Assembly (NCBI GenBank): GCA_964017155.1
Contig: OZ024865.1
Location: 17,589,587 to 17,653,586, forward strand
DNA from: Oasisia sp. SBJ-2009
Lineage: Eukaryota > Annelida > Polychaeta > Sabellida > Siboglinidae
Direction of reading: 5' to 3'
Length of the DNA: 64,000 bases
The translations under genes and the position numbers were made by a program. Below, one piece after another: positions 45,101 through 56,439 of the stretch. The notes beneath the pieces are model-generated. The model was not told where the DNA came from and searched no databases. It saw nothing but the letters and a program-made list of their open reading frames with translations. Positions within the stretch are counted from its first letter, which is position 1. Each line of letters starts with the position of its first letter.

Positions 45101-46445
45101 CTGGTGGATTCATCACTTGGTGGATTCATCCCCTGGTGGATTCATCACTTGGTGGATTCATCCCGTGGTGAATTCCTCACTTGGTGGATTCATCCCCTGG
45201 TGGATTCATCACATGGTGGAGTCATCCCCTGGTGGTTTCATCCCCTGGTGGATTCATCACTTGGTGGATTTATCACTTGGTGAATTTATCACTTGGTGAA
45301 TTCATACCCTGGTGGATTAATCACTTGGTGGATTCATCCCCTGGTGGATTCATCACTTGGTGGATTCATCCCCTGGTGGATTCATCACTTGGTGGATTCA
45401 TCCCCTGGTGGATTCATCCCCTGGTGAATGTGTCACTTGGTGGATTCATCACCTGGTGGAATCATCATTTGGTGGATTCATCACTTGGTAGATTCATCAC
45501 TTGGTGGATTCATCCCCTGGTGGATTCATCACTTGGTGGATTCATCCCCTGGTGAATTCATCACTTGGTGAATTCATCACTTGGTGGATTCATCACTTGG
45601 TGGATTCATCCCCTGGTGGATTCATCCCCTGGTGAATTCATCACTTGGTGAATTCATCACTTGGCGGATTCATCACTTGGTGGATTCATCCCCTGGTTGA
45701 TTCATCCCTTGGTGGATTCATCCACTGGTGAATTCATCACTTGGTGGATTCATCACTTGGGGGATTTATCCCCTGGTGGATTCATCACTTGGTGGATTCA
45801 TCCCCTGGTGGATTCATCACTTGGTGGATTCATCCCGTGGTGAATTCCTCACTTGGTGGATTCATCCCCTGGTGGATTCATCACATGGTGGAGTCATCCC
45901 CTGGTGGTTTCATCCCCTGGTGGATTCATCACTTGGTGGATTGATCACTTGGTGAATTTATCACTTGTTGAATTCATACCCTGGTGGATTAATCACTTGG
46001 TGGATTCATCCCCTGGTGGATTCATCACTTGGTGGATTCATCCCCTGGTGGATTCATCACTTGGTGGATTCATCCCCTGGTGGATTCATCCCCTGGTGAA
46101 TGTGTCACTTGGTGGATTCATCACCTGGTGGAATCATCATTTGGTGGATTCATCACTTGGTAGATTCATCACTTGGTGGATTCATCCCCTGGTGGATTCA
46201 TCACTTCGTGTGTATTCATCCCTTGGTGGATTCATCACTTGGTGGATTGATCCCCTGGTGGATTCCTCACTTGGTGGATTCATCCCCGTGTGGATTCATC
46301 ACTTGGTGGATTCATCCCCTGTGGATTTATCCCCAATTGATTCATCCCCAGAGGATTCATCCCCTGGTGGATTCATCCCAGCTGATTCATCCCCAGGTGG
46401 ATTCATCCCAGCTGATTCATCCCCAGGTGGATTCATCCCTTGGTG
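39196..46445 (+). repeat. 16-bp minisatellite array (TGGATTCATCCCCTGG), about 450 units
   Basis: Almost unbroken 16-bp units of two main types, TGGATTCATCCCCTGG and TGGATTCATCACTTGG, with GAATTC variants. Because 16 is not a multiple of 3, every plus frame runs through the same 16-residue cycle (WIHPLVDSSLGGFIPW-like), so all three plus frames are long and open. The minus strand has a TGA in one frame per unit. The apparent proteins are products of the repeat, not genes. The last units (46300-46445) are diverged. The array lies about 215 bases after the transmembrane exon stop. Confidence 0.95.
42198..46140 (+). repeat. Higher-order repeat of 1,968 bp (123 units), two tandem copies
   Basis: Variant patterns at 42200-44165 recur at 44168-46130 with an offset of exactly 1,968 bp (123 x 16). 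Inside, blocks recur at 672 bp (42 x 16), for example 43021 versus 43693 and 44989 versus 45661. This shows recent large-scale unequal exchange within the array. Confidence 0.9.
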
Positions 46446-46528
46446 GTCAATTGGTGGATACATGGATCTGTTCCACAGTTAATTCATCCCCGGTGAAGCC
46501 GATTCATTAAAGCCAATAAAATGCAACT

Positions 46529-47595
46529 GTTTCGTGGCATACACCTAATAGAGTTAATATAAAGTAACTATTTCCACATATACTCAATTTTGTAATGCCA
46601 TATTGCATATTTTTGAACACTCAGCCATCGAAATACTATGAACTACTCCATCTTACATGAAGAATGACGTTCACGAAGCTTAGGCGTTCTCCACAGATTC
46701 CCTGCATATTAGGTATTCATAAATCCGTCTAGAGGCGCTTTGCGCAGTTTAGGGCCGCACCTCGAAAAAATATCAAAATGATCACCTACGATGACCAAAC
46801 TTCGCAGGGCGTATCTATTACACCTGAACAACGCGTATGCACTTGTCCCGTGATCAAATAATAATAATTAATGCCTGAAATCGATCAAAATGTGTAAGTA
46901 AATAATGGTCTGACCCCACAGTTTAACGGCAGCAAGATGGTGGCGCCACCTGACGGAGTTCACTGTTGCAGTAGTGACTCGGCGAGGAAAGCGCGTTATT
47001 TACTTACTCATTTTGATCGATTTCAGGCATTAATTTGTTTGAGTACAGGTGTAGTAGATGCGCCCTGCGAAGTTTGGTCATCATAGGTGATCATTTTGAT
47101 GTTTTTTTTTAGGTGCGGGCCTAAACTGCAAAAGTATCCGCAATTGTTAATCCTTTGCTTCAATATTACCGGTGGTTTCAACGGGAAAGAAAAAAAAGAT
47201 AGCTCAAAATTTCACACGGAACTATTACTGCAACTGTATGCCGAACAGTAAGGCATAATTACTAAAGTTTAAATTACCATAGATTTGACCACAGATTTAG
47301 ATACACGTCTAAGCAGCTGCTACATGTCACGCCAACTGAACGAAGCCTCAAAGTTGTTGACCCTTAACGACGTCGCAGGAAGCTGACCGGCTTCAGCAGA
47401 TACCTAGAATGCTGCGCGCTTATTGGCCAAGCCAAGTTAACCCATCACAGATGGCGGCGTCTAGGCCATCGTGGATTTCGTTAGAATTTTAGATGTTCAG
47501 GTCACATTCTGAGAAAAAAAGCTGACGTTAAAAAATTGAGTATATGGGGAAATTGTTACTTTGTTTAAACCCTATTAAGTGTATGCTACAAAACC
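46529..47595. mobile_element. Foldback (long inverted repeat) element, about 1.07 kb
   Basis: The outer arms 'gcatacacctaatag...' (46537 onward) and '...cctattaagtgtatgc' (ending at about 47586) are inverted copies. An inner pair, 46750-46905 and 47000-47130, is also inverted and well preserved (for example 'atcaaaatgatcacctacgatgaccaaacttcgcaggg' type sequence). There is no transposase frame, so it is a non-autonomous foldback/MITE. It sits in the diverged tail of the 16-bp array, remnants of which reappear at 47643-47690. Confidence 0.75.
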
Positions 47596-47689
47596 GTAGC
47601 CTTTTTTCCCCTTTAACACGCATCTATAGAATTAATATCTTTGTGGATTCATCTCGTAATGAATTCAACCCAAGGTGAATTCATCCCTT

Positions 47690-48790
47690 AGTGCCTTGCA
47701 TGTTAGTGGTTTCATGCCAGCTACATTCGTTGAACAAGTCTACGAGGGGGTAAAGATTACAACACTCTGAGCAGTCCAAACAACTCGATATTGTGCTATA
47801 TTATAATAAAAAAAACTGTTGTCATTAGTTTCAGTGATAACTCTCTATGTGCCCGTGGAGCAATCGGGAACAACAAAAATCTCGACGTTGCAATAAATTA
47901 TTTAATACGGTGTAAAAATCATGTATGTACACGTACGTTCACTGATCATTCATAAATAGTATTGTACAATGCTGACGCAATCACAGGAGCAGGTGATCCT
48001 GGCAGCCCAGTTTACCTGCTCACCTCTCACCTGTCAAACATTACGGACGGATGGTCAAGCAACATTTACATATGACAGGGAGACACTTTACGACCAACTG
48101 ATCATAGTTAAATAGGATTGACTGCCTGGAAGGCACCACAGGCAGTGGTCCACTAAATATATTTTAGTGACTACTTTGATTTAGCAGGCACGGTCAACAG
48201 AAAGAAAATGCAAAACCACTGGAGATCTACAAGATCTCAACTGTATTATAAATACTATCTTCCACCCGCCCACCCACACACAGAGATATGTCTACGGACA
48301 GCCTTCATCGCCATTACGTCATGTTTATCTTAAATTTACATTCGCTGCCATTTGAATGTCTGCTGTCACCAAAGTCGACACTGCAGCAGCTGAGAGTAAT
48401 TTCTGGTAAATCGACAGCCGTGCTGGACAATCTGGAAAAGATTTCGCCAGTTAATGTTTTCGCTAAAACTGTCAATATGTCTGAATAACTGTCTTTGTGC
48501 GTTTGGAAATCCACTGCCAGCTGGTAAGTCAGAGGACAGTGGTCCAAGGAAGCAAATGAACGTAGAAGGGACAAGGAACATGGCACCTCAGAGGAGATGC
48601 ATTTACACTGCCTCTAAGTTGGCCTATTAATATATAGATAATATATATACATATAAATATTTATATATCTTATGTTGTTAGATTAATCCTGGTTAAGAAC
48701 ATCAAGCCATCAACGCCCACGTTTGCACATTTGACTATACGTAAACAGTGGACATAAAACTAAATATGCCACTACGTTCATGGCTCCACG
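47690..48790. other. Unique AT-rich sequence, no gene recognised
   Basis: Short frames only. A (TA)-rich patch is at about 48630-48670. Confidence 0.4.
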
Positions 48791-48795
48791 AATCT

Positions 48796-48893
48796 CTATC
48801 TACAAACATGACATTTGTCAGGACAATCACCAGGAGTAGCATAGGGGTGGTACTTGACCACAAACACACTGACCAACAATCCCAACACAAATC
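48796..48893 (-). CDS. Candidate terminal exon with a membrane helix (minus strand)
   Basis: After an AG acceptor opposite 48894-48895, the minus strand reads 31 residues in phase 1: a hydrophobic stretch FVLGLLVSVFVV, then KYHPYATPGDCPDKC, and a stop at 48798-48796. The look is of a transmembrane segment with a short tail. No upstream exon of matching phase was found, so this is tentative. Confidence 0.25.
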
Positions 48894-48959
48894 CTGAACG
48901 ATTATGTGTTGCCACAATGTTGTTTGGTACAAAGAAACAACACATCACCACATCAAACA

Positions 48960-49080
48960 CACTTTCTCCCTCTCTCTCCCTCTCTCTCCCTCTCTCTCAC
49001 TCACTCTCCCTCTCTCTCCCTCTCTCTCCCTCTCTCTCCCTCTCTCTCCCTCTCTCTCCCTCTCTCTCCCTCTCTCTCCC

Positions 49081-49118
<38 letters not shown>
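48960..49118. repeat. (CTCTCTCC)n pyrimidine microsatellite
   Basis: CTCTCTCCCT-type repeats ending in a pure CT run. All frames are low-complexity. Confidence 0.95.
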
Positions 49119-49567
49119 CACTCATCCTTTTGCAGACTCACCATTCTACTGCAAGCATCTCTCATTCATTTTATAATTAGACCTGCATGCTTCCCGTGAC
49201 TTGCCTGTCACAAATATATATCTCACGGCTCTAACAGGGACGTGTACCCACTCATTACTCCAACTTTACTTCAGTTTGACTTGATGATTCAAACTAGATT
49301 TAGTGCTAACCATCTGAGAGCTCATTCCACAGGAACAGAATAAGAATGTGTCCCTCAGGCTCTAGTGGCTCTAACAGGAACACCTCTACTGCCACTGGTG
49401 GCTCTAATGATATGTCCCTATATCACATCTTTACTGGGTAAATTGACCCATCTTCAGGATCCCATGTTCCGGTGATGAAGTCACTCCGATGTGTGTGGAG
49501 CCAGGCAGTAGCGGCAGCTCCACTCTACATTAGTGGCTCGGCTCTAGTAATGGTCCAGCTATAACGA

Positions 49568-49882
49568 TGGCCAGCTCCAGCTCCAGCTCCAGCTCCAGCT
49601 CCAGCTCCAGCTCCAGCTCCAGCTCCAGCTCCAGCTCCAGCTCCAGCTCCAGCTCCAGCTCCAGCTCCAGCTCCAGCTCCAGCTCCAGCTCCAGCTCCAG
49701 CTCCAGCTCCAGCTCCAGCTCCAGCTCCAGCTCCAGCTCCAGCTCCAGCTCCAGCTCCAGCTCCAGCTCCAGCTCCAGCTCCAGCTCCAGCTCCAGCTCC
49801 AGCTCCAGCTCCAGCTCCAGCTCCAGCTCCAGCTCCAGCTCCATCTCCAGCTCCAGCTCCAGCTCCAGCTCCAGCTCCAGCT
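49568..49882. repeat. (AGCTCC)n hexamer array, about 52 copies
   Basis: A nearly perfect hexamer repeat; the frames read poly-Ser on the plus strand and Glu-Leu repeats on the minus strand. A single CATCTCC interruption lies near 49842. Confidence 0.95.
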
Positions 49883-50229
49883 GTAGCTCTAGCGTCGGTT
49901 GTTACTCAGGGAGCCATGAGACGCTGTTGACAAAAATCATCGGACATGTTAAGAAAAGAAACAAGAGTCATGTCAACAGAGAGTCATAAAACATGTCCAT
50001 ATGAAGTCACCAAACATGTCAACTGTCATCAGACATGTCAAAACGGAGTCATCACTCGGATTTGTCAACATAGTCATCAGACAGTCAACAAAGAGTCATA
50101 TATTTCAATGCAGTCATTCTGTAACTATTAACATGTATCATATTATCTCAACAACAGTGGAACGACAAAATAAAACATGGAAAATAAAGAAAGAAATATG
50201 CAAAATAAACAAATAAATATGCAAAATAA

Positions 50230-50740
50230 ATGATGTCATAAACTCAATATGTCAATTAGCCAACTCATCAACACCCAACTCATCATCTAGTCAATGAATC
50301 AATTCGTCAACACATTACCTAGTTAACACATTAACTAGTCAACAACACATCACATAGTTTACACATTAACTGGCCAATGTATCACCTAGTTAACACATTA
50401 ACTGGCCAACACATCACCTAATCAACAAATGAACAAGGACACAAACATATGAACCAGTAGGCTCATCAACCAGCCTACACATCAACTGAATAACCATCAA
50501 CATACTAACACATCAACTAAAGAACACGTCAAACTGTCAACACATCAACTGATCATGTCAACTTACTAACACATAATCATACTCCAAACTTAAGATATTC
50601 TTCTACAGTCAACACATCAACTGAACACATCAACTAACCAACACATCAACTAAACAACACATCAAACTGCCAGCACATCAAATAGACAACACATCAACCC
50701 GCCAATGCATAAACTAACTAACACATCAACCAGCAAACCC
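50230..50740. repeat. Degenerate minisatellite of 'caacacatcaact' type
   Basis: Irregular units of about 10-16 bp containing 'aacacatcaact' recur throughout. It has no coding character. Confidence 0.7.
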
Positions 50741-50773
50741 ATCACCCAGCTACTCACCAGCACCAAGACGAAG

Positions 50774-50921
50774 TTACAAGTGTTCGAGTCGTTCTATGTA
50801 GTTGTCCTGGTCATAGCCATTGGTGTGAGTGAGGTAGGGTGACTGTGCCCCTCCGTCGGACAGTGAGGGGGGAGGGGGCGGGGTTGACTCCAACATGGGG
50901 TCAAGGGCTGTCAGCATCTCC
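50774..50921 (-). CDS. Terminal exon of an unidentified host gene (minus strand)
   Basis: The acceptor 'ttgccctacag' lies opposite 50922 onward. The exon enters in phase 2 and encodes 48 residues ending at TAA 50776-50774: EMLTALDPMLES, then PPPPPSLSDGG, then YLTHTNGYDQDNYIERLEHL. It has high coding character (Pro/Ser-rich plus charged end) and follows two upstream exons with matching phases. I cannot name the gene; such Ser/Pro-rich tails with a conserved charged C-terminus are common in cytoskeletal or scaffold proteins (inference). Confidence 0.5.
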
Positions 50922-51289
50922 CTGTAGGGCAACATATATCTCCATGTATATTCAAATGAACATCATACACAACTGATGTTCAGTTCAACTGCCATCTTGC
51001 AGAGTTGGCTTCTGACAACAAACACCTCTGAATGTCTTCAAGTCTTCAAGTCTTCAAGTCTTCAAGTGTTATACTGCTTAAAAGTGATATTTCACTATCC
51101 TGCAGTTGTGGTTAAAATAATGTGCGCTAAAACAATAAGTTAATAAAATAAATATGACAATAGATAAATCCAGTTAACTGTACATTAAAACGGTGAATAT
51201 ATTAATAAGATAAATATAATAAATATATAAAAATAATCAGTTAATAAAATATTAGAATAAATAGATCAATAAAATTAATAGTACATTAA

Positions 51290-51645
51290 AAAAGCAGGCA
51301 GTCCATGATTAACATTAAAACAATCTATTATAATGTCAATGTCTGAATGACTGGGATGGCGGCTCTCTGGAATACTTCTGTGGTAGATGCGGTGACAGCT
51401 TCCTCGGTAAGTGCGTTCCACAGTGGAATACAGCGTACGTAGAATGACTGCTGGTAGGGCGTGCAAGTGGCAGGTAGGGTTCGTAGTTTGTGCTTGTGTT
51501 GGCGTCTGGTGCGCGCATCTGCTGTGGTGATGATGACAGGCAAGCTGATGTGCATTAGTCCGTGATGAATTTAAAAAAACATAGTTGCATCTCTTATCCG
51601 CCTTCGTGTGTACAAGGAGTTCCACATCAGGTTAGTGCACATATC
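51290..51645 (-). mobile_element. LINE 3'-end fragment (reverse transcriptase C-terminus), minus strand
   Basis: The minus strand reads an LMWNSLYTRRRIRDATMF block, a stop, then LRTLPATCTPYQQSFYVRCIPLWNALT. This is the standard C-terminal pattern of L2/CR1-type LINE proteins (RR...F.RTI..WN.L). It lies in the intron between the terminal and penultimate host exons, and stops and frame changes show decay. Confidence 0.65.
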
Positions 51646-51989
51646 ACTGACACTTGACGTTCTGCGGTAATGTCCATCATTATAAGTGGCACCCTCCATT
51701 TTATAATTGTGAAATTAAAACATATATAAACTCTGATTTCTAAAAAGTTGATTCATGCTCTTTTTAACTTGTCTTCATATTGAAATATTTTGGTATTATG
51801 CAATGCAAACGTGCTAATGTACAGCTGTATGTTAACCCTAACCTTAGCGCCAGAAATTCAGTGTACATGACCAACTGCGTCTTAACTGAATCTGCGTTTT
51901 AACAAAGTGCATCATAAAGTGGTGTACTATAATGGGGGGGGGGGTGGTGACTGTCGGACGCACAGCAACAGCAGTGGGGGTCTGACACT

Positions 51990-52652
51990 ATGGCCGACTT
52001 CGATTGAGCTATTCGAGTTACTCGCGTAATCCCAAAGTGGTATCCGGTTTATGATAATTTACACTGCGTGCGCAGTACTATGCCCGTAATCCAACTGAAC
52101 AGCGCCGATCGTGATCATGGACATAAACCCCTTATGTAAATAAATAAAATCTAGGTAAAAAATGGTTACGTGCTCGAGTGATCTCGGCTGTTCGATTGGG
52201 ACTCGGGTTACTCGAGTTACTTGTGTAGCCAGGGTCCATACATATCTGGACGTTTTAAATCCAAGGATATTCAAGACTTTTCAAGGCTATTTAAAAAAGA
52301 AATTCAAGGCTGTCTTAACGACATATGTACTTTTAGGCACAGTAAATGAAGTTAACATTAACATTTTTACTTGACTAAGAAAGCAATGGCGCCGACTACA
52401 ATGAAATGCCGATTGACCACTGTACACATGAATTATTTTTGTGCATAGTCTTTTCCTTTTATGGCCGTTATTCGTCACAACAATTGAGTCAAAACAATAT
52501 TTTATTGACCACAATTAAATTCAAGACTTTTCAAGACTAATTTGTAAAATTCTAGAATTTCAAGGCCTTGAATTTGGTCCAATCAAATTCAAGGCTTTTC
52601 AAGACTTTCAAGGCCCTGTACGGACCCTGTGTAGCTCAATCGAAGTGGGCCT
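51990..52652. mobile_element. Candidate MITE with inverted ends
   Basis: 'tatggccgacttcgattgagct' at about 51991 and its reverse complement '(agctcaatcgaagtgggcctat)' ending at about 52654 form imperfect terminal inverted repeats. Inside are repeated 'attcaagacttttcaag' motifs and no coding frame. It is intronic in the minus-strand host gene. Confidence 0.45.
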
Positions 52653-52669
52653 ATGAGTGAGTGTCCTAC

Positions 52670-52810
52670 CTGCGAGCAGGACTGCTGCTGAAGGACAGCC
52701 CGGGGGAGGCGTAGGGGGGCACTCGGCGTAACTCCGCTGACCGTTCCCGCGTAGGGGGCGTCGTGTGTAGAGACGACGACGAGCGGAACGAAGCCGACTG
52801 CGGCGTGTAC
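52670..52810 (-). CDS. Penultimate exon (Ser/Pro-rich) of the same minus-strand host gene
   Basis: Acceptor 'gtctccccag' and donor CGCAG|GTAGG border 141 nt that accept and leave phase 2. It encodes about 46 residues with YTPQSASFRSSSSLHTTPPT and a PPYASPGLSFSSS stretch, a low-complexity regulatory-type segment with possible phosphorylation sites. It is locally GC-rich. Confidence 0.5.
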
Positions 52811-53286
52811 CTGGGGAGACACTCACACGTTAGGTCCAACACGCTGGGCATGACACGTCGTGGCGGAGGGCAGAAGGGTGTGTTGACACGCTGTTGGCGT
52901 CGTAACATGAAGTTGGACGTCAACAACAAATGTGGTGGGGTGTTATTACTGTAGAAGAATACCTTAAGGTTGTAGTGTGATTACGTGATGAGGGGTGGCC
53001 TGGTGATGTGTGCAGTGAGGTGAGGAGATGATTCTGTGGCAATGTGTACACACCAGCTCCTTGAACTTACACCAGATATATCACTATTTTCTTATATTAA
53101 ATCAGGTACCTAACATTTAGGCTGGGCTGAACACTGAATGGAATGGTCAAATCGTATTGGATGACTGGTAAGTAATGCCACTAATACCCTCCTCCCATTA
53201 ATCACCTGGTAGCGCTACGTGTCATTGATTCAGCTGCGGTTGTAGTTACCAGGGGGATAGCGAGGGTAGGGGGTAAGTGGGGTTAC

Positions 53287-53383
53287 CTGGAAGTGCCTGC
53301 GTGGGACTGGTAGAGCCTCTCACTATGCCTTGGCAGGGGACTCTCCGGAGAATATCGAGACATCGCAGCTGCACCGGCGACAC
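53287..53383 (-). CDS. Upstream exon of the same minus-strand host gene
   Basis: Acceptor 'tttgctcccag' and donor TCCAG|GTAAC. The 97-nt exon enters in phase 1 and leaves in phase 2, matching the next exon. It encodes MSRYSPESPLPRHSERLYQ within about 31 residues. Further upstream exons were not found between 53.4 and 58 kb. Confidence 0.45.
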
Positions 53384-53897
53384 CTGGGAGCAAAGGAGAA
53401 CACTAATGACTTACTTTTTGACCAACAAATCATGAAAAAATGTAACTGTGTTTATAACAACATCTTGGACATTGTAAAACGAAATGCTACATTGTGGGGG
53501 GTGAAAATACGAGGGTTTTCCACTCACCCATGTCAGGTTTTCCTTGTTACGAGTCGATTGTTGGTTCAAAAGTAGGCTTAAATACACGCTTTATTTTCAT
53601 AAAATTTTAGGTTCTACAAGAAGCTTAAATGTACACCTCAGATATTAGGTTCTATTGCTGGCGTTTGGAACTTTAGACAATTTATTTTCCTTCACGTTGC
53701 ATCAATCCACTCATCAGTTCGAATGAGGACCTAACAATATACAGTGGCTGATATATCTGCACGAAGTCTTCACGTAGTTATCATAGCGTGGCTGAATGTT
53801 TCCTGAAGTAGATGAGATAGTTCGACTGGACGGGCTACCAGGGAGTAAAGTGTAGAAACGCCCCGAGCCGTCACAATAACTGGACATAGCGCTAGTA

Positions 53898-54512
53898 GGT
53901 CATTGAACACGAAGAGCATTCAAAAGAGGTGTTGACAACGGAACTTTTCTTCAGAAAACTAAGAAAATGTAATGTGTGTCGGACAATAACTAATCTCTTC
54001 TATAAATCTATGGTCCAGTCCGTCCTATGCTACTGTCTAATTTGTTGGGGTGGAAGCTTATTAGTTCAGAATAGAGTACTGCTAGATCGTGTAGTACGGT
54101 CAGCCAGCAAAACCATTGGCACGACATTCCCTACAGTGGATGAACTCTACGAAACATATATTATGATGAAAAAATAAGGGACAACTTAAAGGAGACTTCT
54201 CACCCGTTGCACGAATTCAACCATGTTGGACAATCTGGTTGTAGGTACATTTCCGAAAGAACACGCACGAACCTTTATCGAAACACACTTCTTCGAACTT
54301 CTGTTAGGCTACTAAACGCGAAATCGGGGAGGGGGAATGCTGGGGAGGATGGGGGATACAATGGGGCGCACTACTTTCCCACAATTTTGCACTGTCACTA
54401 CTAAATGTCACTACTAATGTTGTTGTGTTATGTGAATATATACCACAACAATTTCCTGTTTGGGGGACTATTAAAGGTCATTTTATTGTATTGTATTGTA
54501 TTGTATTGTATC
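53898..54512 (+). mobile_element. LINE 3'-end fragment with (TATTG)n tail
   Basis: Plus frames read FFRKLRKCNVCRTI, CYCLICWGGSLL and, after a stop, SHPLHEFNHVGQSGCRYI and TSVRLLNAK, which is the C-terminal tail of a reverse-transcriptase polyprotein. It ends in a TATTG pentamer tail at about 54484-54512. It interrupts the duplicated intron of the receptor-like locus. Confidence 0.65.
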
Positions 54513-54938
54513 ATAATTTACTTCTTCATGTGACGATTGGATTTTAGGGGCAATCTGTTATTGTGGAGCACGCTGAATTTGACAAATAATGTATACGTCT
54601 AAACGAACAAGTCCGCATTCTATACATAACACCACCACAGCTACTCATTCAATATACCCTCTTCCAGAATAGACCTTGGGAAATATTGTTCCCAGGACTA
54701 TACCAAATTGGAATAAACGTCCAGATTAAGTAGCGTCAGCATCTAGCCATGGCTCCTTCAGGGTCAGGGTTGCTGACCACGTCACATCACCTATTTACGT
54801 TTAACTCTTAAATTCTATACAACATTCCGATGCGCACCCATTCCAACTCTATACCTACAACGATCTTGGGAGAAGAAGTTGATCTTTGTACGCCCGATCT
54901 TCGGTTTGATAAAAAGTTTTCTCGTTTCACGGTTTCAG

Positions 54939-55134
54939 GTTCAAGTCCTGGCGGACCGTCACCGGACTGATCGTGTTCATCGTGTTCCTCCTGCTCTTGT
55001 TGCTGGTTCTCGCCTTCATCTTTTTCGCCTGTAGACGCCTGTCTGCGTCAGACCCGTACCCGGAGTACGATTACCACGACCAATACCACGGCTACGGCTA
55101 CAATGAACAGCAACAGATGTCGCGCAATTATTAA
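54939..55134 (+). CDS. Orphan or alternative transmembrane exon, paralogous to 38833-38980
   Basis: The acceptor 'ggtttcag' ends at 54938. The exon accepts phase 2, encodes RFKSW, a long hydrophobic helix (LIVFIVFLLLLLLVLAFIFF), a basic stop-transfer, and a longer Tyr/His/Gln-rich tail ending at TAA 55132-55134; ATTAAA follows at 55149. It could serve as an alternative last exon for the fibrinogen-related gene 16 kb upstream, or be the remnant of a second copy. The open frame, intact acceptor and poly(A) signal argue against simple decay. Confidence 0.5.
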
Positions 55135-55779
55135 TGGTTTGGCGGGCTATTAAATGTGTCCCTGTTGCATGCGTAAACACAGTATGTGGACCATCGTTTG
55201 TTCTCAAGGGTGGTAAACGTATCCCAGTCACCCTGTTGAGGTCGATATGTCAGGGGTCTCAACGAATTAAGCATCACGTGGTGCTGTGTAAGCGTCACTA
55301 CTCTCGTTTGATCCCACAGTCGCTATATTCCATACTGAATTTATCCCTGTCATGGATTAAACCCGGATGGATATATATATCCCAGTGTGGATTCATCACT
55401 TGGTGGATTCATCCCCAATACATTTATCCTCTGATGAAATCACCCTCGATGTACTCATCCATTGTTTCACTCGTCCTCTTGTGGTGTCATCCTCCAATAA
55501 CCTCAAACAGTATTTATTTCAAATTATAATAACATACTATATAGACCACAGTTGTAAATTTAATATAACGCTGTTAATCCGGGCGTGAAATCAATAATTG
55601 CATCATTAACTACTTGACTTTTATTATGTAAACAAAATCCACGATATTCCAATCGTTAAAACCAACCTATCGAAATGAGCCATATCACAACCGTGCCCCT
55701 TGGGTGTATAGTTATGTTTTTGCCAGAAACTCGTTTATACTTATTTGGACCCACGCTGCGTGTAGACAGCAGATACATA

Positions 55780-56109
55780 CCCAAATGTAATGTGGCCACA
55801 CTAATAACTAGAAAGCACGAATTATAACTACGTCACATATATGTGTGTTTGTGTTCGCCGTGTTATCGTCAACACGTTCGAAGCTGACAACTTAGCGACT
55901 CTAACAATTACACACAATGAGGTAGGTGACAGAACGTTATAGAAACTTATGTTGTTGGCAGCGTGTATGAAAAGCGACAATTTGCCGTCTCCATGAGCAG
56001 GGGCGTCGAACCGGTTTTAAAAGTGGGGGGGGGGGCGGGGGACCAATTTACATATACACACTATATATATATATATATTTGACAATATATATATATAGAT
56101 ATTTGACAT

Positions 56110-56172
<63 letters not shown>

Positions 56173-56235
56173 TGTATATATATATAGTAATTGTGTTTTA
56201 TATTTAAAAATCTATTTTGTATTTCAGGTCATTAT

Positions 56236-56288
<53 letters not shown>

Positions 56289-56345
56289 CATGTAAACACG
56301 CAGTCATACACACACACACGCGCACACACACACACACACTCACAC
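55780..56345. repeat. Dispersed repeat copy B with TA and CA microsatellites
   Basis: 55780-56035 match 32698-32930 of copy A, and 56190-56232 match the 'gtattttgtatttcaggtcattata' arm. TA runs lie at about 56113-56168 and 56246-56285, with a CACACA run at 56308-56352. Confidence 0.85.
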
Positions 56346-56439
56346 ACACACACGCGCATACACAAAGTCGATTTTATGCTTAGTTATAATTATTATGACA
56401 ATTGATAGTTAACTGCGTCTAACGTCTCATTGTATTATT

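Larger units (their letters stand above)
53690..55420 (+). repeat. Diverged duplicate of the 3' part of the fibrinogen-related gene
   Basis: 53690-53895 aligns with 38222-38425, 54590-54690 with about 38515-38605, and 54935-55340 with 38829-39190. These include the intron, the transmembrane exon and the first few 16-bp motifs (55387-55415). The fibrinogen exon itself is not present upstream. Confidence 0.75.

Noticed and set aside
39196..46445. Possible CRISPR-like array because of regular short repeats
   Set aside because: Units are 16 bp, directly contiguous with no unique spacers, in an animal genome. It is a minisatellite.
39213..46510. Dozens of overlapping frames encoding WIHPLVDSS-type repeats
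   Set aside because: They are a by-product of a 16-bp repeat without plus-strand stops. There are no defined start, end or flanking gene signals.
49530..49989. Poly-Ser and Glu-Leu repeat frames
   Set aside because: This is a translation of the AGCTCC hexamer array.
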